From Aphelocoma coerulescens (lineage: Eukaryota > Chordata > Aves > Passeriformes > Corvidae): DNA of 64,000 nt. The stretch is from positions 11,837,301-11,901,300 of the forward strand of contig NW_027184085.1 of NCBI RefSeq assembly GCF_041296385.1, in the 5' to 3' direction. Below the pieces are notes generated by a model that was not told the origin of the DNA, searched no databases, and saw only the letters and a list, made by a program, of their open reading frames with translations. A program made the position numbers and the translations under genes. Below, one piece after another: positions 40,701 through 52,700 of the stretch. Every line of letters starts with the position of its first letter. Position 1 is the first letter of the stretch.

Positions 40701-43700
40701 ATTCTGCTTGATGTAGGTTTTTGTTTTCTCTGCTCTTACTTTTTATGTGTCGCATAATTCAAGATTTTGCCTTTGTCATAGAAGGGTTTATTCCTATGCT
40801 TTGGCATGATTGAATAAGTAATTTGCTTTGCTTTTATTCGTTTAGGGCACAGTGCTTTACATCTTGCAGCAAAGAACAGCCACCCTGATTGCGTTAAGAG
40901 GTTACTTCAGGTAAAAGAAAAATCAAATTAATTTTGATTTTTGAAATTTTCATTTGGTTCCATTAGATGTCGACACATTTTCTGCTAATAATCTGCACCA
41001 CACTTCTATACTGTTGTTCTATCTCCTTGACATCAAGAGATGCTCATCAAGATTTTAGACATAAAGAGTTTAAGGACCTTTCAGACACTGTGAATGTATG
41101 ATAGAAAACAATATATCTTCCCTGAGTGGTCTGCAGGTATAGTTTTCCATGTCCAGCTGCTCTGACATAGCTTGGTTGGGTTTCAAGCGGGTTGTAGCTT
41201 CAGTTTAACTTCCTGTGTTTTGTCTGTGTGGTTGGATGACTTGGAATTAGGTGGATTATGAATTACAGGGGAAAAGGACTTTTCACTTCTGGGGGCATTC
41301 TGATAATGTTCCACTGGAATGCTTTCTGTCTGTTCACCATAGAAATGTTTTCAAGCTTAAAGTCAAAGAGAGACGAAACCAAAGTAGTTTAGATCCAAAA
41401 ATAAAATGGAAATAATTGAATCCTCTGTGAAATGAGGTAAAGGACAGAGAGGGGTTAGAAAGGGAGTTGAGAGAATGGGGAGAGAAAATAAGAAAAACAA
41501 AAGTGAAGATGAGCAGAAGAGTCTCATGGTGTTGAAGATGAGTGTTAGTAAGCAAAGACATTGTCCATCACAGCTCCATTTCAGAAATACAGGTAAGCTT
41601 TCATGGCGGTGATCAGAGAAATGGAACAGATTTTTCTAAGTTTGGACTTATCAATAAGTCTCAGACGACATAATGAATACAGACTGAGAATACAGATGAA
41701 ATAATGAATAACAACCCTGCTTGAACATGATGGTGCAGAAAGAGAATGGATCCTGTATCCCAACCTCCAGATTATTTTTCCCTGATTGCCTCAGGGCTCT
41801 CCAGCTGTCCTGTGACTGACCTCTGTCAGTGTCTCTGACAACACAGGGTCGAGTTTCACTGACTCCCACCTCCATACTCCTTGCAAGCTGTCTCCCCTGC
41901 TGCTCCGCAGGCGGGAAGGGTTATCCTGAGCCACCGCGGCCCGTCCCTTTGCCAGGATCCACATCGCCATCAGGCCGTCACCGGTGGCACCGCAGGCAGC
42001 AGCAGCGCCACCTCAGAACCCTAACTGCCTTTAACACCAGGATACCTGCTCCCTTTCCACCTGCCTGCTGCAAACACAGAGTGCTTTTGTTGGTGTTTAT
42101 TTCTTGTTTTATTTCCATGTGCAGATTTCTAAGTATGTTCCTAAGTGCAAACCCGTTGGTAATGGTCTCCAGTAATTCATGCTCCTAGGATTATCTTCTG
42201 TGGACCAAAGTGTGTGGGTGTGAGGAATGTCTAACTGGTGTTGAATTAAAGAGGCTGAATAACAATTTCACACAGTCAGAATCCTGACATTTTTGTTACA
42301 CGGAATGTAGTAACCTTTGTGATCCTGTTTTCCTAGATAATCACAGGCATGTTGGAGACAGTGCTGCATGTAAAAATCAAAAGTCATAATGTTTGTTTTC
42401 TAGAAACATATAATTTTAGGGTCCTGTCTTCTCCTGTCCAAAGAAAAGCATTGAAACTTGTGAAGAGTTTAAAGAACCTGTCCCGTGTGGAGCAGCTGAG
42501 GGAGCTGGTGGTGTTTAGCCTGGAGAAAAGGAGGCTCAGGGTAGACCATATCACAGTGGGAAAAGAGGAAACGGCCTCAAGTTGAGCCCAGGGAGGTTTA
42601 AGTTGGATTATTAGGAAAACTCCTTCACCAGAAGGGCTGTCAAGCATTGAAAGAGGCTGCCCTGGAGGGATTTAAGAGATGTGTAGATGTGGGACATGTT
42701 TTAGTGGTGAACTTGGCAGTGCTGGGTTAGTAGTTAGATTTGATGATCTTGATGGTTATTTCCAAACCAAATGAATCTAAATTTCTGTTTTACTTTCTCT
42801 TTGTTGTAATTAAAACAAAAATCTGTACCAAAACAAGCCTTGATAAGGATTTGAATTGTTTTTTCATTACTATTTATTGTTTTGAAGTCTGGATTGATCC
42901 GTAGCATCTGCTAATTGTAATACAAGAAGATATAACTGGATTGTTGGTGCTTATTTTTAAAAATGTGAATGAACCCTTATTGCATTCGACAGTGGGCCCA
43001 TGGGAACCTCATAAACTTTAACAAGGCCAGGTGTTGGTGCTGCACCTGGGTCAGCCCAGAGAGCCAAATATATCCCGGGCTGCATCCAGAGATCTGTGGG
43101 CAGCAGGGGAGGGAGGGGATTCTGCTGCTCTGCTGAGACCCACCTTGACCACTGCATCCAGTGCTGGGATCCCAGTGCAGGAGGGACAGGGACCTGCTGG
43201 AGCCAGTCCAGAGCAGGGTTGTGAAGAGTGATGGAGCACTTCTCCTATGAGGAAAGGGTGAGACTGTGTTGTTCAGCCTGGAGAAGAGATGGCTCCCAGG
43301 AAGCCTTAGAGCTGCTTTCCAGTATCTAAAGGACCACACAACAAAGGCAGAGAGGGACTTTTTACATTGGTGTGTATTATAGGGCAGGGGGAAATGGCTT
43401 CAAAGTGAAGGAAGGCAGGTTTAGATTTGGTATTAGGAAGAAATTCTTTGCTGTGAGGGTGGTGAAGCACCTGCCCAGAGAAGCTGTGGATGCCCCATCC
43501 CTGGCAGTGTTCATGGATGTGTGGATGGAGCTTTGAGGAACCTCGTCTGGTGCCCATGGCAGGGGATTGGAACAAGATAATATTTAAGGACTCTTCTAAT
43601 CCAAGCCATGCTACAGTTCCATGAAATAATGCAGGACAGATTGCCTTAGGACATTGTTGCTTTAGCTTTTGTTCTAATGTTAAAAAAAAATACAATTCTG

Positions 43701-46700
43701 AGGCAAAGGACAGAGTTTATTTTGTTTTTTATTTACTGACTTAAATTTTTGTGAAACTATAACATTTTTTAGGAGTAGCTCTCTTGATCATGAGGATTTT
43801 CTATGGCTTCAATCTGAGCTGGTATGAAGACAGGAAATACTAGATTGGTAGAGAGAGAAGCTGTACCTTCCTTCAGTGTTCTTATCTGAAGCAGCACATA
43901 AATCTTTTTGTAAAGATGTCAAGCACTCTGTCAATATAAAACATATGTTTTATTTTCTTTGTACTTCTCTAATTGCTTTTTTCCTTCTCCTTACTGAATT
44001 GTGCAGAGTAAATGTCCAGCAGACATCACTGACAATTCTGGGAAAGCAGCTTTACATTATGCAGGTAACTTCTTGGATGAAAGTTTGTACTGTTTTGTTA
44101 TGCTTGATATTTCTAGCTCATCAGCCTAGAATTTGTTTTTTTGTACCCCAATGTAATGCTGCAGTATTGCAAGTGGAAGAGTGGGACACAATTTTTGAAA
44201 TTGGGGTTTAATGGACTTTTGTGCTTGTCTTGTTTTTTTAATTTATCTTTATTTTCTTTTAGCTGCATGTGGGTGTCTTCAGGCAGTTCAACTTCTGTGT
44301 GAACACAAATGTCCCATTAACATCAAAGATTTGGTATGTACCTCTTCTGTTATGTACTGCAGATACTTCAGAGCTTTTATCACCCTCATTCCCAGCTGTT
44401 ACCACCCTCCACCTCAGGTGTAGTAGTTCAAAGCAATCCTGTGCTCATATACCTTCCTGGATTTCTCTGCTGGAGGAAGTTCCTTTTGCAGCTTGCCTTT
44501 GCAGTAGTGTGGAAGCACTTCACAACCTGACACTGTAGTGGCAGGATTTGCTGATCATTGAGACATTGGCACAAGTAGCTACAATCGATTCTTACACATT
44601 CAAAACATAATTAAAAGTGTTTCCCTTGTCTCCAGGAGGCTATGGAAAAGGCCCAGTATGTGGCCAAGGGCTGCAAAATGCTCACGAAGCCCAAGCAGGC
44701 TGATAAGCCTGAGGGGAAAAATACACCTGATATATTCCAAAGGCTCAGAGACACTACATTCACTACTGTGAAATGTCTACAACCAACCAGGTCTGGTTTT
44801 GGGAATGATGCAACTGCCTTATAGAAAACATAATGATGAAGGGAGGGGATCTATAAAGCACAGGCCAGGCAGGAAGTGATAAAGTTATTTGAACTTGTTT
44901 GTTTTCAGTTTTGGTCTATCTCCTTCTTCTCTGGTCTTTCTAACAAAAAAATTATCTCATAGACATCCAATCTAAGATTTCAGCAGATGCATTTTAAAGG
45001 CATAAAAGGTTTGTTCAGTTTTAAGGAAAGGCTGTAGGAGTATCTTAAAAATGTCCTGAGCTACATAATGGCCAGTTATAGGAAAGAGCGAGACCAGCCT
45101 CAGAGGTGCATGACAAAATGATAAGCAATGGTCAGAATTTAGGTAGTGGACCTAACTGGGAAATTCCAGTTAGCTACTAGTAAAAAATATCTTCACCTTG
45201 AAGGTTGTCAAACCCTGGAACTGGTACCCAGAGCTGTGTCTTTACCTTTGGAGATGCTTAAAATGTGGCTGGACAATGAGCAATGTACTGCAATTTGAAG
45301 TTTGCCTACCTGTGGATTGAGAAAAAAGTGGGAGAAACCCCAGATACCTCTAAAGGTGTCTTCCAACTGTGTTATTCTCTGACTTTATGAAATGTTGTAT
45401 TTTTGCCTGGTATTTAGTTAAAGTTATAATTTTTGTTGCAGAGCTACTGAAAGGTATTTTGTAGTTTCAAAATAATTGTGTTTTAGCATTGAGCAAATAG
45501 CAAAGGGAGTACAAAAGCAAAAAGCATTCCTCCTTCCTATGTTTTGCATCATCCTCAGCAGACAAGAAAGGAATTATAGCACACTCAGTTATATTTATGG
45601 TGCACAAGAAAAATGTACTGATAGCGCCTCATTTTTGCTATGTAAAGGTAAAATTTATAGCTGACTTTTAATGTCAGTGTGTTTTTCTAAGTGAATGGAA
45701 TATCGTTCATAGTCTCTTTATGTGCATTTCTAGGATGGCAACATACCTCTGCTGCTTGCAGTACAAAATGGTCACGTAGAAGTCTGCAAATACCTTCTGG
45801 ATCATGGAGCAGATATCAACACCAGGGATAAAAATGGAAGGTACAGCAGGTTAACATGTTGATTCTTCACCAAAGCTGACTGTCAAATGAAGATTTCTTC
45901 TCAAATCTTTCCCAAAATAGTTGATGTTAGGTGAAATAATGCTTTCTGTCCTGGACAGTATATCCTGATGGCTGAGAAGGCTTACAGAATTCTGACTAAA
46001 GCAAAACATGAAACTACGTGACTATAAAACTAATGCGCCTGTAAGATTTCCTTTGGGCTACCAGAGCAGTATATCCCATTTTTAAATTATTCCTATGCAC
46101 ATCTGATTGATAGCACTTACCCACACATCAGTTTCTAAGTGTTCCAGTTTGAATGCTGTTCTCTTCTTGGGATGAGCTAGTAGCTCCAACTTAAATCCTT
46201 AAAACTGCTACTTGTGAGCAAAATCCGTGGAGGGTTGTTTTTTCTGCCAAAAAAATACTCTCTGTAAAGCTCTACAGTGGAGATGCTGTTGTTTTAGAAG
46301 GTGCCAATTAGAGTTTTTTTGCATTAATAGATACACGTGTCAGAAAGCTTTTTAAAAAGCAACATCCTTGTAGTGAAAAATGCACTTGTTTTGATGCTAC
46401 TGACAAAGATCTTACAAAATCATGGACTGTTTCATAAAACAGTTGGTTAAACTGTGAAGGTAAAGTAGGATACTGAGAAGATTTGGCACTTACACTTCAT
46501 AGTAATTTTGGTTATTCTGTGTGATACAATACTGATTCTGTTCTCTGGTCGCACCTGTGAATATAAGACTGGGCCCTAACTTGTTTTTTATCAGTCCAAA
46601 GTTCATTAGTGTGCTCTTTGTTTCCAGCTGTCTGAAGAAAACCCCTTTGTTGTCTGTCAGTTTTCATGGCCTCGTTGGTGCTTTGAACTTGAGGTGCTGC

Positions 46701-49700
46701 ACACACACACACACCTCTGCCTTCCCCTCACCTTCCTAGTGTTTAATCAGCAGACAGTGTTAAGACTCTCTGCTTTAATTGGATAAAGGAGTTTCTGTCA
46801 TAGATACAACTCCCATTTCTGTATTTTTTTTAAAGGTAGTACTGTTGTGTAGAAGCAACAAAACACAGTGTAGTATGGAATATGCTGGTTTACTTCTTGC
46901 TTTCATTGTGATGAGGGGGGTGACTACTCCTCATGTTCAAAGAAGAAGTTAGGTTTTTACTGAAACAGGAGAAACCTTGTTGGGAGAAGAGAGGGATAAC
47001 CTTTGAAAATGGCATCTCCAGATTCCTATTGTGTCCAGACTAAGTGAATTATTTTGGTAATCTAAAACCATCCCTGTGACTCTGGAGGTGTTATCTGAGT
47101 TATCACTTACCACTCCTTTTACCACAGCACTGCAACAACATCACTTTTCCAAGTGACTCACCCATTACAGGGAGTATGTTTAATTCATTGGTGAAACTAT
47201 TGTCTTAATATTTAGCAAGTATTATCACTGTAGTAACTTTTCAGCTTCGTATCTGCACTGAGGAATGTGTTTGGCAGTAAACTTGGTCAACCTATTAGAC
47301 ATGTTTTAATGCTGAGAAAGGAGAACTATGCCCAAGAAGGAAGGCAGTATTAGAGCATGCTTGAGGTGAGGTTTTCTATGTGTTTGTAATTATTCTGTAT
47401 GTCTCTTATGACCCCTTCAAATAATTGAGAATAGCAGATACAACCTGTTAGGAAAAGACTCCTTCTGTATGCTGTCTTTACTCTAGGAGCTGTCTCTGTG
47501 CAGCTGCCCTGTGCTTGAAAGGGAATTGTTTGTGCTCTCACGAACTTCTTTCTTTCTTTTTTTTTAAGCTGACAGTAGCACAAGTCATCTCTTGGACTCA
47601 CTGAAGATCTTTTAGATTTGTTTGTCTTTTTTATTTAAATCTGTTTGTCTGTTTTGTCTCAAACACAGCATGTGAAGGAGAGCAGCAATGAAAAAAAGGC
47701 TTTCATGTTGTGCCACTGCTGCAGTTGGAGTGTAGCTGTGAGGTTTGTTAGTCTGACTCTATCCTGCAGCCATTTCTATGTATGGCTCTCCTCTCAGCCT
47801 CAGGGAGTCATTTTTAGAAATGTTTGCAGACCTGTGTTTGCAGCTGCAATGTATGAGGAAGAGGTGGAGGGGCTGGCAGGTGTTTGTAAGGAGAAGCAGC
47901 AGTTACATTTATGTACCAATACACATGTTGATGGAATCTTGGGCTTCATTATACGATAACAGTCACACTGTTTATTTCCTGAAAAAATTAGCTGCTTAAG
48001 ACTTGCTGTTTGTGTTTTGGCTTTTTTCCTCTTGTTCAGAACTGCTTTGATGATGGCTTGTGAAGCTAGTAACCTTAACATGGTGGAAGCTTTCCTTAGG
48101 AGAGGTGCAGATGTCAGTTTAGTAGATGTCTTTGGACAGAATGCCCTGAATTACGCCAAGCTCTCCGAGAATACAGGGATCCAGAATCTCCTGTCGTCAA
48201 AGATATCGCAGGATGTGGGTATGTGAGAGAGGCTGACCTGCAGTTTGTTGTTTCTTGAACAGGCTACATGTATGTTTAGCACTGAACAAATTTCCTTCAA
48301 AGTGTAGCATGAAATGTTACAAAAGCCATTTTCAAGATCATCTGGGTGAGACTTCCCAAAAACTCTTTGCCATAGATGGTAATACTTAGCGTGGGATAAA
48401 GCCCTGAGCAGGCCAAAAAGAGATGTTTTGGAGAAATAAAAAATAAGTTGATGTATCAGCATTGTGAAGTTTTGCATACAATTTGGAATGCCTTCTCTTT
48501 TATACATAGAACCCCTCAGTAGAGGGGTTGGAGAAGGAACTGAAGCAGGCAGAGGGTTTTATGGTCAAACTATAATGGACTTCTAAAGCTTAATGTGTAA
48601 GAATGATGCAAGACTATAATAGAATAAGAATTGTCATGATTCTTCAGATTTTTTTCTGAAAATGAAGCCAGACAGTATCAGAGAAAGGATGTGACTGAAA
48701 TAGAATTTGCAAATTATTTTTATCAGGTTTCAGACAGGAATTCGAAAACCAAACCCTTTATCTATGGTATGGGAAGTAGAGTGGAGAGGTGGGTTGAGAA
48801 TGGCAAATAGCTTTTCCTTTAATAACTTTTCTTTATTTCTTTTCTACTCTCTTTTTTTCTGCTCCACAGATGCAAAGTCTCCAACAAAAGCAAAGCAGGT
48901 ATTTGTCCTTTTGATTTTGAAAATACTGTGCCTCTCTAGACTTGCAACATAAGAAAAAACAGTAACTGGAAGCACCAGTAAATGTCACTGTGAGATGGGT
49001 TGCTGTGACTACTACATAATGTAAAAGGTTTTTGTTGCTTAGTTAAGAAATGTGTTTCAGGAAAATTACTTTTAGACTTGGTTTCTCTGTGTAACAGCAG
49101 CCAACACCCTTGGTGAGGGAAGGAAGGGAGGGCGAGTGTGTATGTGCCTGTGTGCTGGGATGGTTCCTGCTTTCCTCATGCACAGTGCAGGAGCTTGGCT
49201 GTTGGACACCCTGTCTCTTTAAACTGCAGAAAAGAGGATCTAGAAAAATTCTCTCTTTTTAAGAAACAAAATTGAAGGTTATCCCTGGTTGCTGGAGACC
49301 CCTTCCTGTGAGAATCCCAGCAGAATTAGGTGATTAAATTAGTTTCTTAGGTTTTTTAGTTAGTGTCATATCTTGGAGTGCAAGTAGACCTTGTAGACCT
49401 GCTGGTGGCTGGGAAGTAGACAAGGGTGCAAATCAATGGATCATTCCTTCTCTGAGTGAAGAGGGGGGTTTTTCAGGGGGCTCAGGCAAAAGCTGGTGGA
49501 GAGGAAAGGTGGTAGCTGTGAAGAATGGCATGACTGGGCTGTGTGTGAATGGAAGTGTTTTAAGGTCACTGGTGCTAAACTCATTGTCAGCTTCTGCTTT
49601 TTCACTAAATCTTGTTTGTTTTCACTGAAGCATGGATTACAAGGGAGCAGATTCTTGTTGCCAGGCATGTTTAATATCTTTGTGTTAGTAGAGATGTGGC

Positions 49701-52700
49701 CTTTACATAGGGGAAAAAAGGCACTGCATGAGCTGCTAAAGTTGATATTAATGGGGGGTTTTATTTATTTATTTATTTTTATAAAACAACTTGCTCGGAC
49801 TTTACTAACCAAACTAACAAACCTACCTTTTCTGGCTGGTGAAACTTTCAGCATGATCAAGGCTCTAAATTAAGTTCAGAAAGAAGTGGAACTCCAAAAA
49901 AACGCAAAGCCCCACCTCCTCCTATCAGTCCTATTCAGGTAAAGAAAAGACCAATTTTGAGATGCTTTTAGGGGATGTAAAGCATTTTGAATATTATTAG
50001 AATTATGTGGGCAAGATTTTCTCTGTCACTGTTATTTTATATACCTGTCTTACCATGAGTGCTTTTCCTGACATTAGGATGACACAATGAAAGCACATGT
50101 TGGTTAGGTTAACTAAGCAAAATTGCTTAAAATACAGCATGGCCTAAGATACAACTGTACCAATTTTACTGTGCAATTGCTTCTTTCAACTAAAGTTGAA
50201 TCCTTTTTGCTGATTTCAATAAGAAAATAGTTCTGTATATTTTAGTTATACATATATATGGATACATATTCTTGTAAGCCTATATGCATATCAAAATAAA
50301 ATATTTAAACTGCATTTTGATATTATATAAATCTATTTAATAGTTATGTTTAATCTTAAACCAGAATGTTACCTGTGTAACAGGTACACTCCTTATGTAA
50401 TACTGATTCAGAAGGGCACTAAATAATTAGGTCTGCTCTCTGAAATTAATCTAGAGTTGTGACTTATGTTAGTGCAGGCGAAAGTACTGTTTAATGCATC
50501 TGTGTCCATATATATATGTATGTGTATATCTATATATATATATATACATGGGCACATATTAGAGAGGTAGCTGTATGTGCATGTAGGTATACATACCCAT
50601 TCATATAAATTTCTTTACAGGGTAATGATTTGTCCTCTCCACACTCATCAACTTCAACTCCCATGACTGGAAAAGGACAAGCTTTCTTTGCTGATCAAGT
50701 GAGCAAGGTATCAGCGTTCCGTTCTTATGAACTTAGGGAAGGAAAGTACAGGATATGTTTTGCTTGATATTCTATTTTGATGGCTGCAGAGTCTCCTGTG
50801 ACTTAATTAGCTGAATTTTAGGAGCGAAAATGAATCCAAATCTATTTCAATGCAATTCATAAAACAAGTGTAAAGATTGCTTCAATGTGTAACAAATATG
50901 TGCATATAAATAGTCATAGCTGAGTCAGTGTTTAGGAGTATGGTTATGAAAGTATTAATGCTCCAAGAGATCACTTTCTAATACCAGCAAAGTGCATGGA
51001 ATTGGGCAGTGCAAAACCAGACCCTTTTACCAAAAAACATCAGTGAAAGGGTTGAGTGTGTCCTGTCTGATCTTTATCTTTTGTTGCTGAAGATTTTTTT
51101 AAATACATGTCACTATTGCTAATACTTATCACAGGGTCTGCAATTTTCCAAACTACTTACAAGATAGTTGGCTATATTTCATTAGTATTTAATGGGAATT
51201 GGGCAATAGAACTTGAATGGCTGTAGCAGACTTTGAAATACTGAACACATGCTACAATTAAACATGATCTCAGAATAAAAGACATCCACTTGGACAGCCT
51301 TTTCCCTGCAGAATCTATACTGTCTATATCTCTTTTTGATGAACTGTCTAGGTTTACATCTGCTTTCTGTGAAAATGTTTTCTTTTGATGTCTTAGCAGG
51401 AAGAATTCAGCTCCTTGCACAGGGACAGTAAAGACAGACTGAGTGACAGCACAACAGGTATGCAATTAATCCTTATTTCATTAGGTCTTTTAGGTGACAT
51501 GAAATGCTGAAAACCTCTGAACCTTTCCATTTAGAATATGAGACACACTAAGTATTGAGAGGGGTATTTTGTAATTCCACAAGCAGCTCCCCACCAAAGC
51601 ATCCCACTTCTATTGCGTGAACTTAACGCATTCTTGAGGAGTTTATAGGAACAGTTTGCTTGCTCACTGCATTTAATGGTAATGGGAACAAACTGTTTAA
51701 TTTGAAATGTTAGAATAACTAACTAGCTAGAATTTCAGCTTTATGAAATTTTTGAATCTATTTTTTTCTCCAAAGGTGCTGATAGTTTATTGGATGTGAG
51801 TTCTGAAGGTGACCAACAAGATCTGCTTCTGTTGATGCAAGCAAAAATTGCCTCTCTGACATTGCACAATAAGGAGCTGCAGGACAAATTACAGGTGGTG
51901 TATTTTTGTACTGTTCTGGTGCTCTCTTAATCTGCTAGGCAGAACAAAGAGCTGCTTACTGTTTTAAAGAGTTGTGCAGTGAAGATCTTTTAACGAGCTT
52001 GTTGGTAAGATCATGGAAACACTCTGCCCCAAAGGATTAAGTCAGTGTTTTGATCTTCTCTCTTTTCACATAAATTACTTAATAACTTTGTTTATTATGA
52101 TAACCGCATTCTAAAAGATGTTGCTAACAGTTGTGCTAGCAGAATTTTAATTTGCATAGCTTTGATTATTAGCTTATGGAGCTCAGCCCAGACTTTCAGA
52201 GGATCTTGGCACTTACTGCCTTCTCTCACTGTAGATGGCTAAATGGGAGCAGCTGAGTTTTGAATTTTTCTAAAACTTTCTTCCATGGTTCTTTAATCAT
52301 CTCTCTCTGTAGGATGTGGCAATACTTCCTTGCTTACTCTATTCTAAAAAAGTAGAATCATGTACTTGTTTTTATTGTGCAATTGTTGGTTCTTTTTGGA
52401 CAGGAAAGAACACCTAAAGAAGGGGATTCAACTGTAGAATCTTATTCAACCCAAACACAGTTTGAGCAAACAGCAGAGAGACAAAATGAGTTCTTAGTTC
52501 AGGAGCTGAAGCCTCCATTAAATACCTCTCAAATCCAAGAAAAGTTGACAAGCCCCAGAGAAATAAAAATGAAATACCTCCAGGAAGACTTAAAGGATGT
52601 GCAGAGAAAATTAGAGAATTCTGAAGCCAAAAGAAAGCATGTGGAAACTCAGGTTCAGTCTAGAGTCCCAGAAACAGATCATTTAAATAGCCCAGACATT

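Larger units (their letters stand above)
40911..44006 (+). other. RAI14: RAI14 intron, 3.1 kb, with CpG-rich patch and two CR1 tails
   Basis: Contains a short CpG-rich block (41901-42012) and two plus-strand CR1 3' fragments (42425-42785 and 42984-43628). Nothing else is recognised. Confidence 0.85.
49939..51396 (+). other. RAI14: Two RAI14 introns (49939-50620 and 50708-51396)
   Basis: Both introns are AT-rich with no recognised element apart from a TA/TG-rich microsatellite at 50508-50547. They flank the Ser/Thr linker exon 50621-50707. Confidence 0.8.

Noticed and set aside
44642..44824. 60-codon open frame after the ankyrin repeat 4 exon
   Set aside because: The next real exon ([10 protein letters not shown] at 45734) joins in phase to 44333, so this frame is intronic and unrelated to RAI14.
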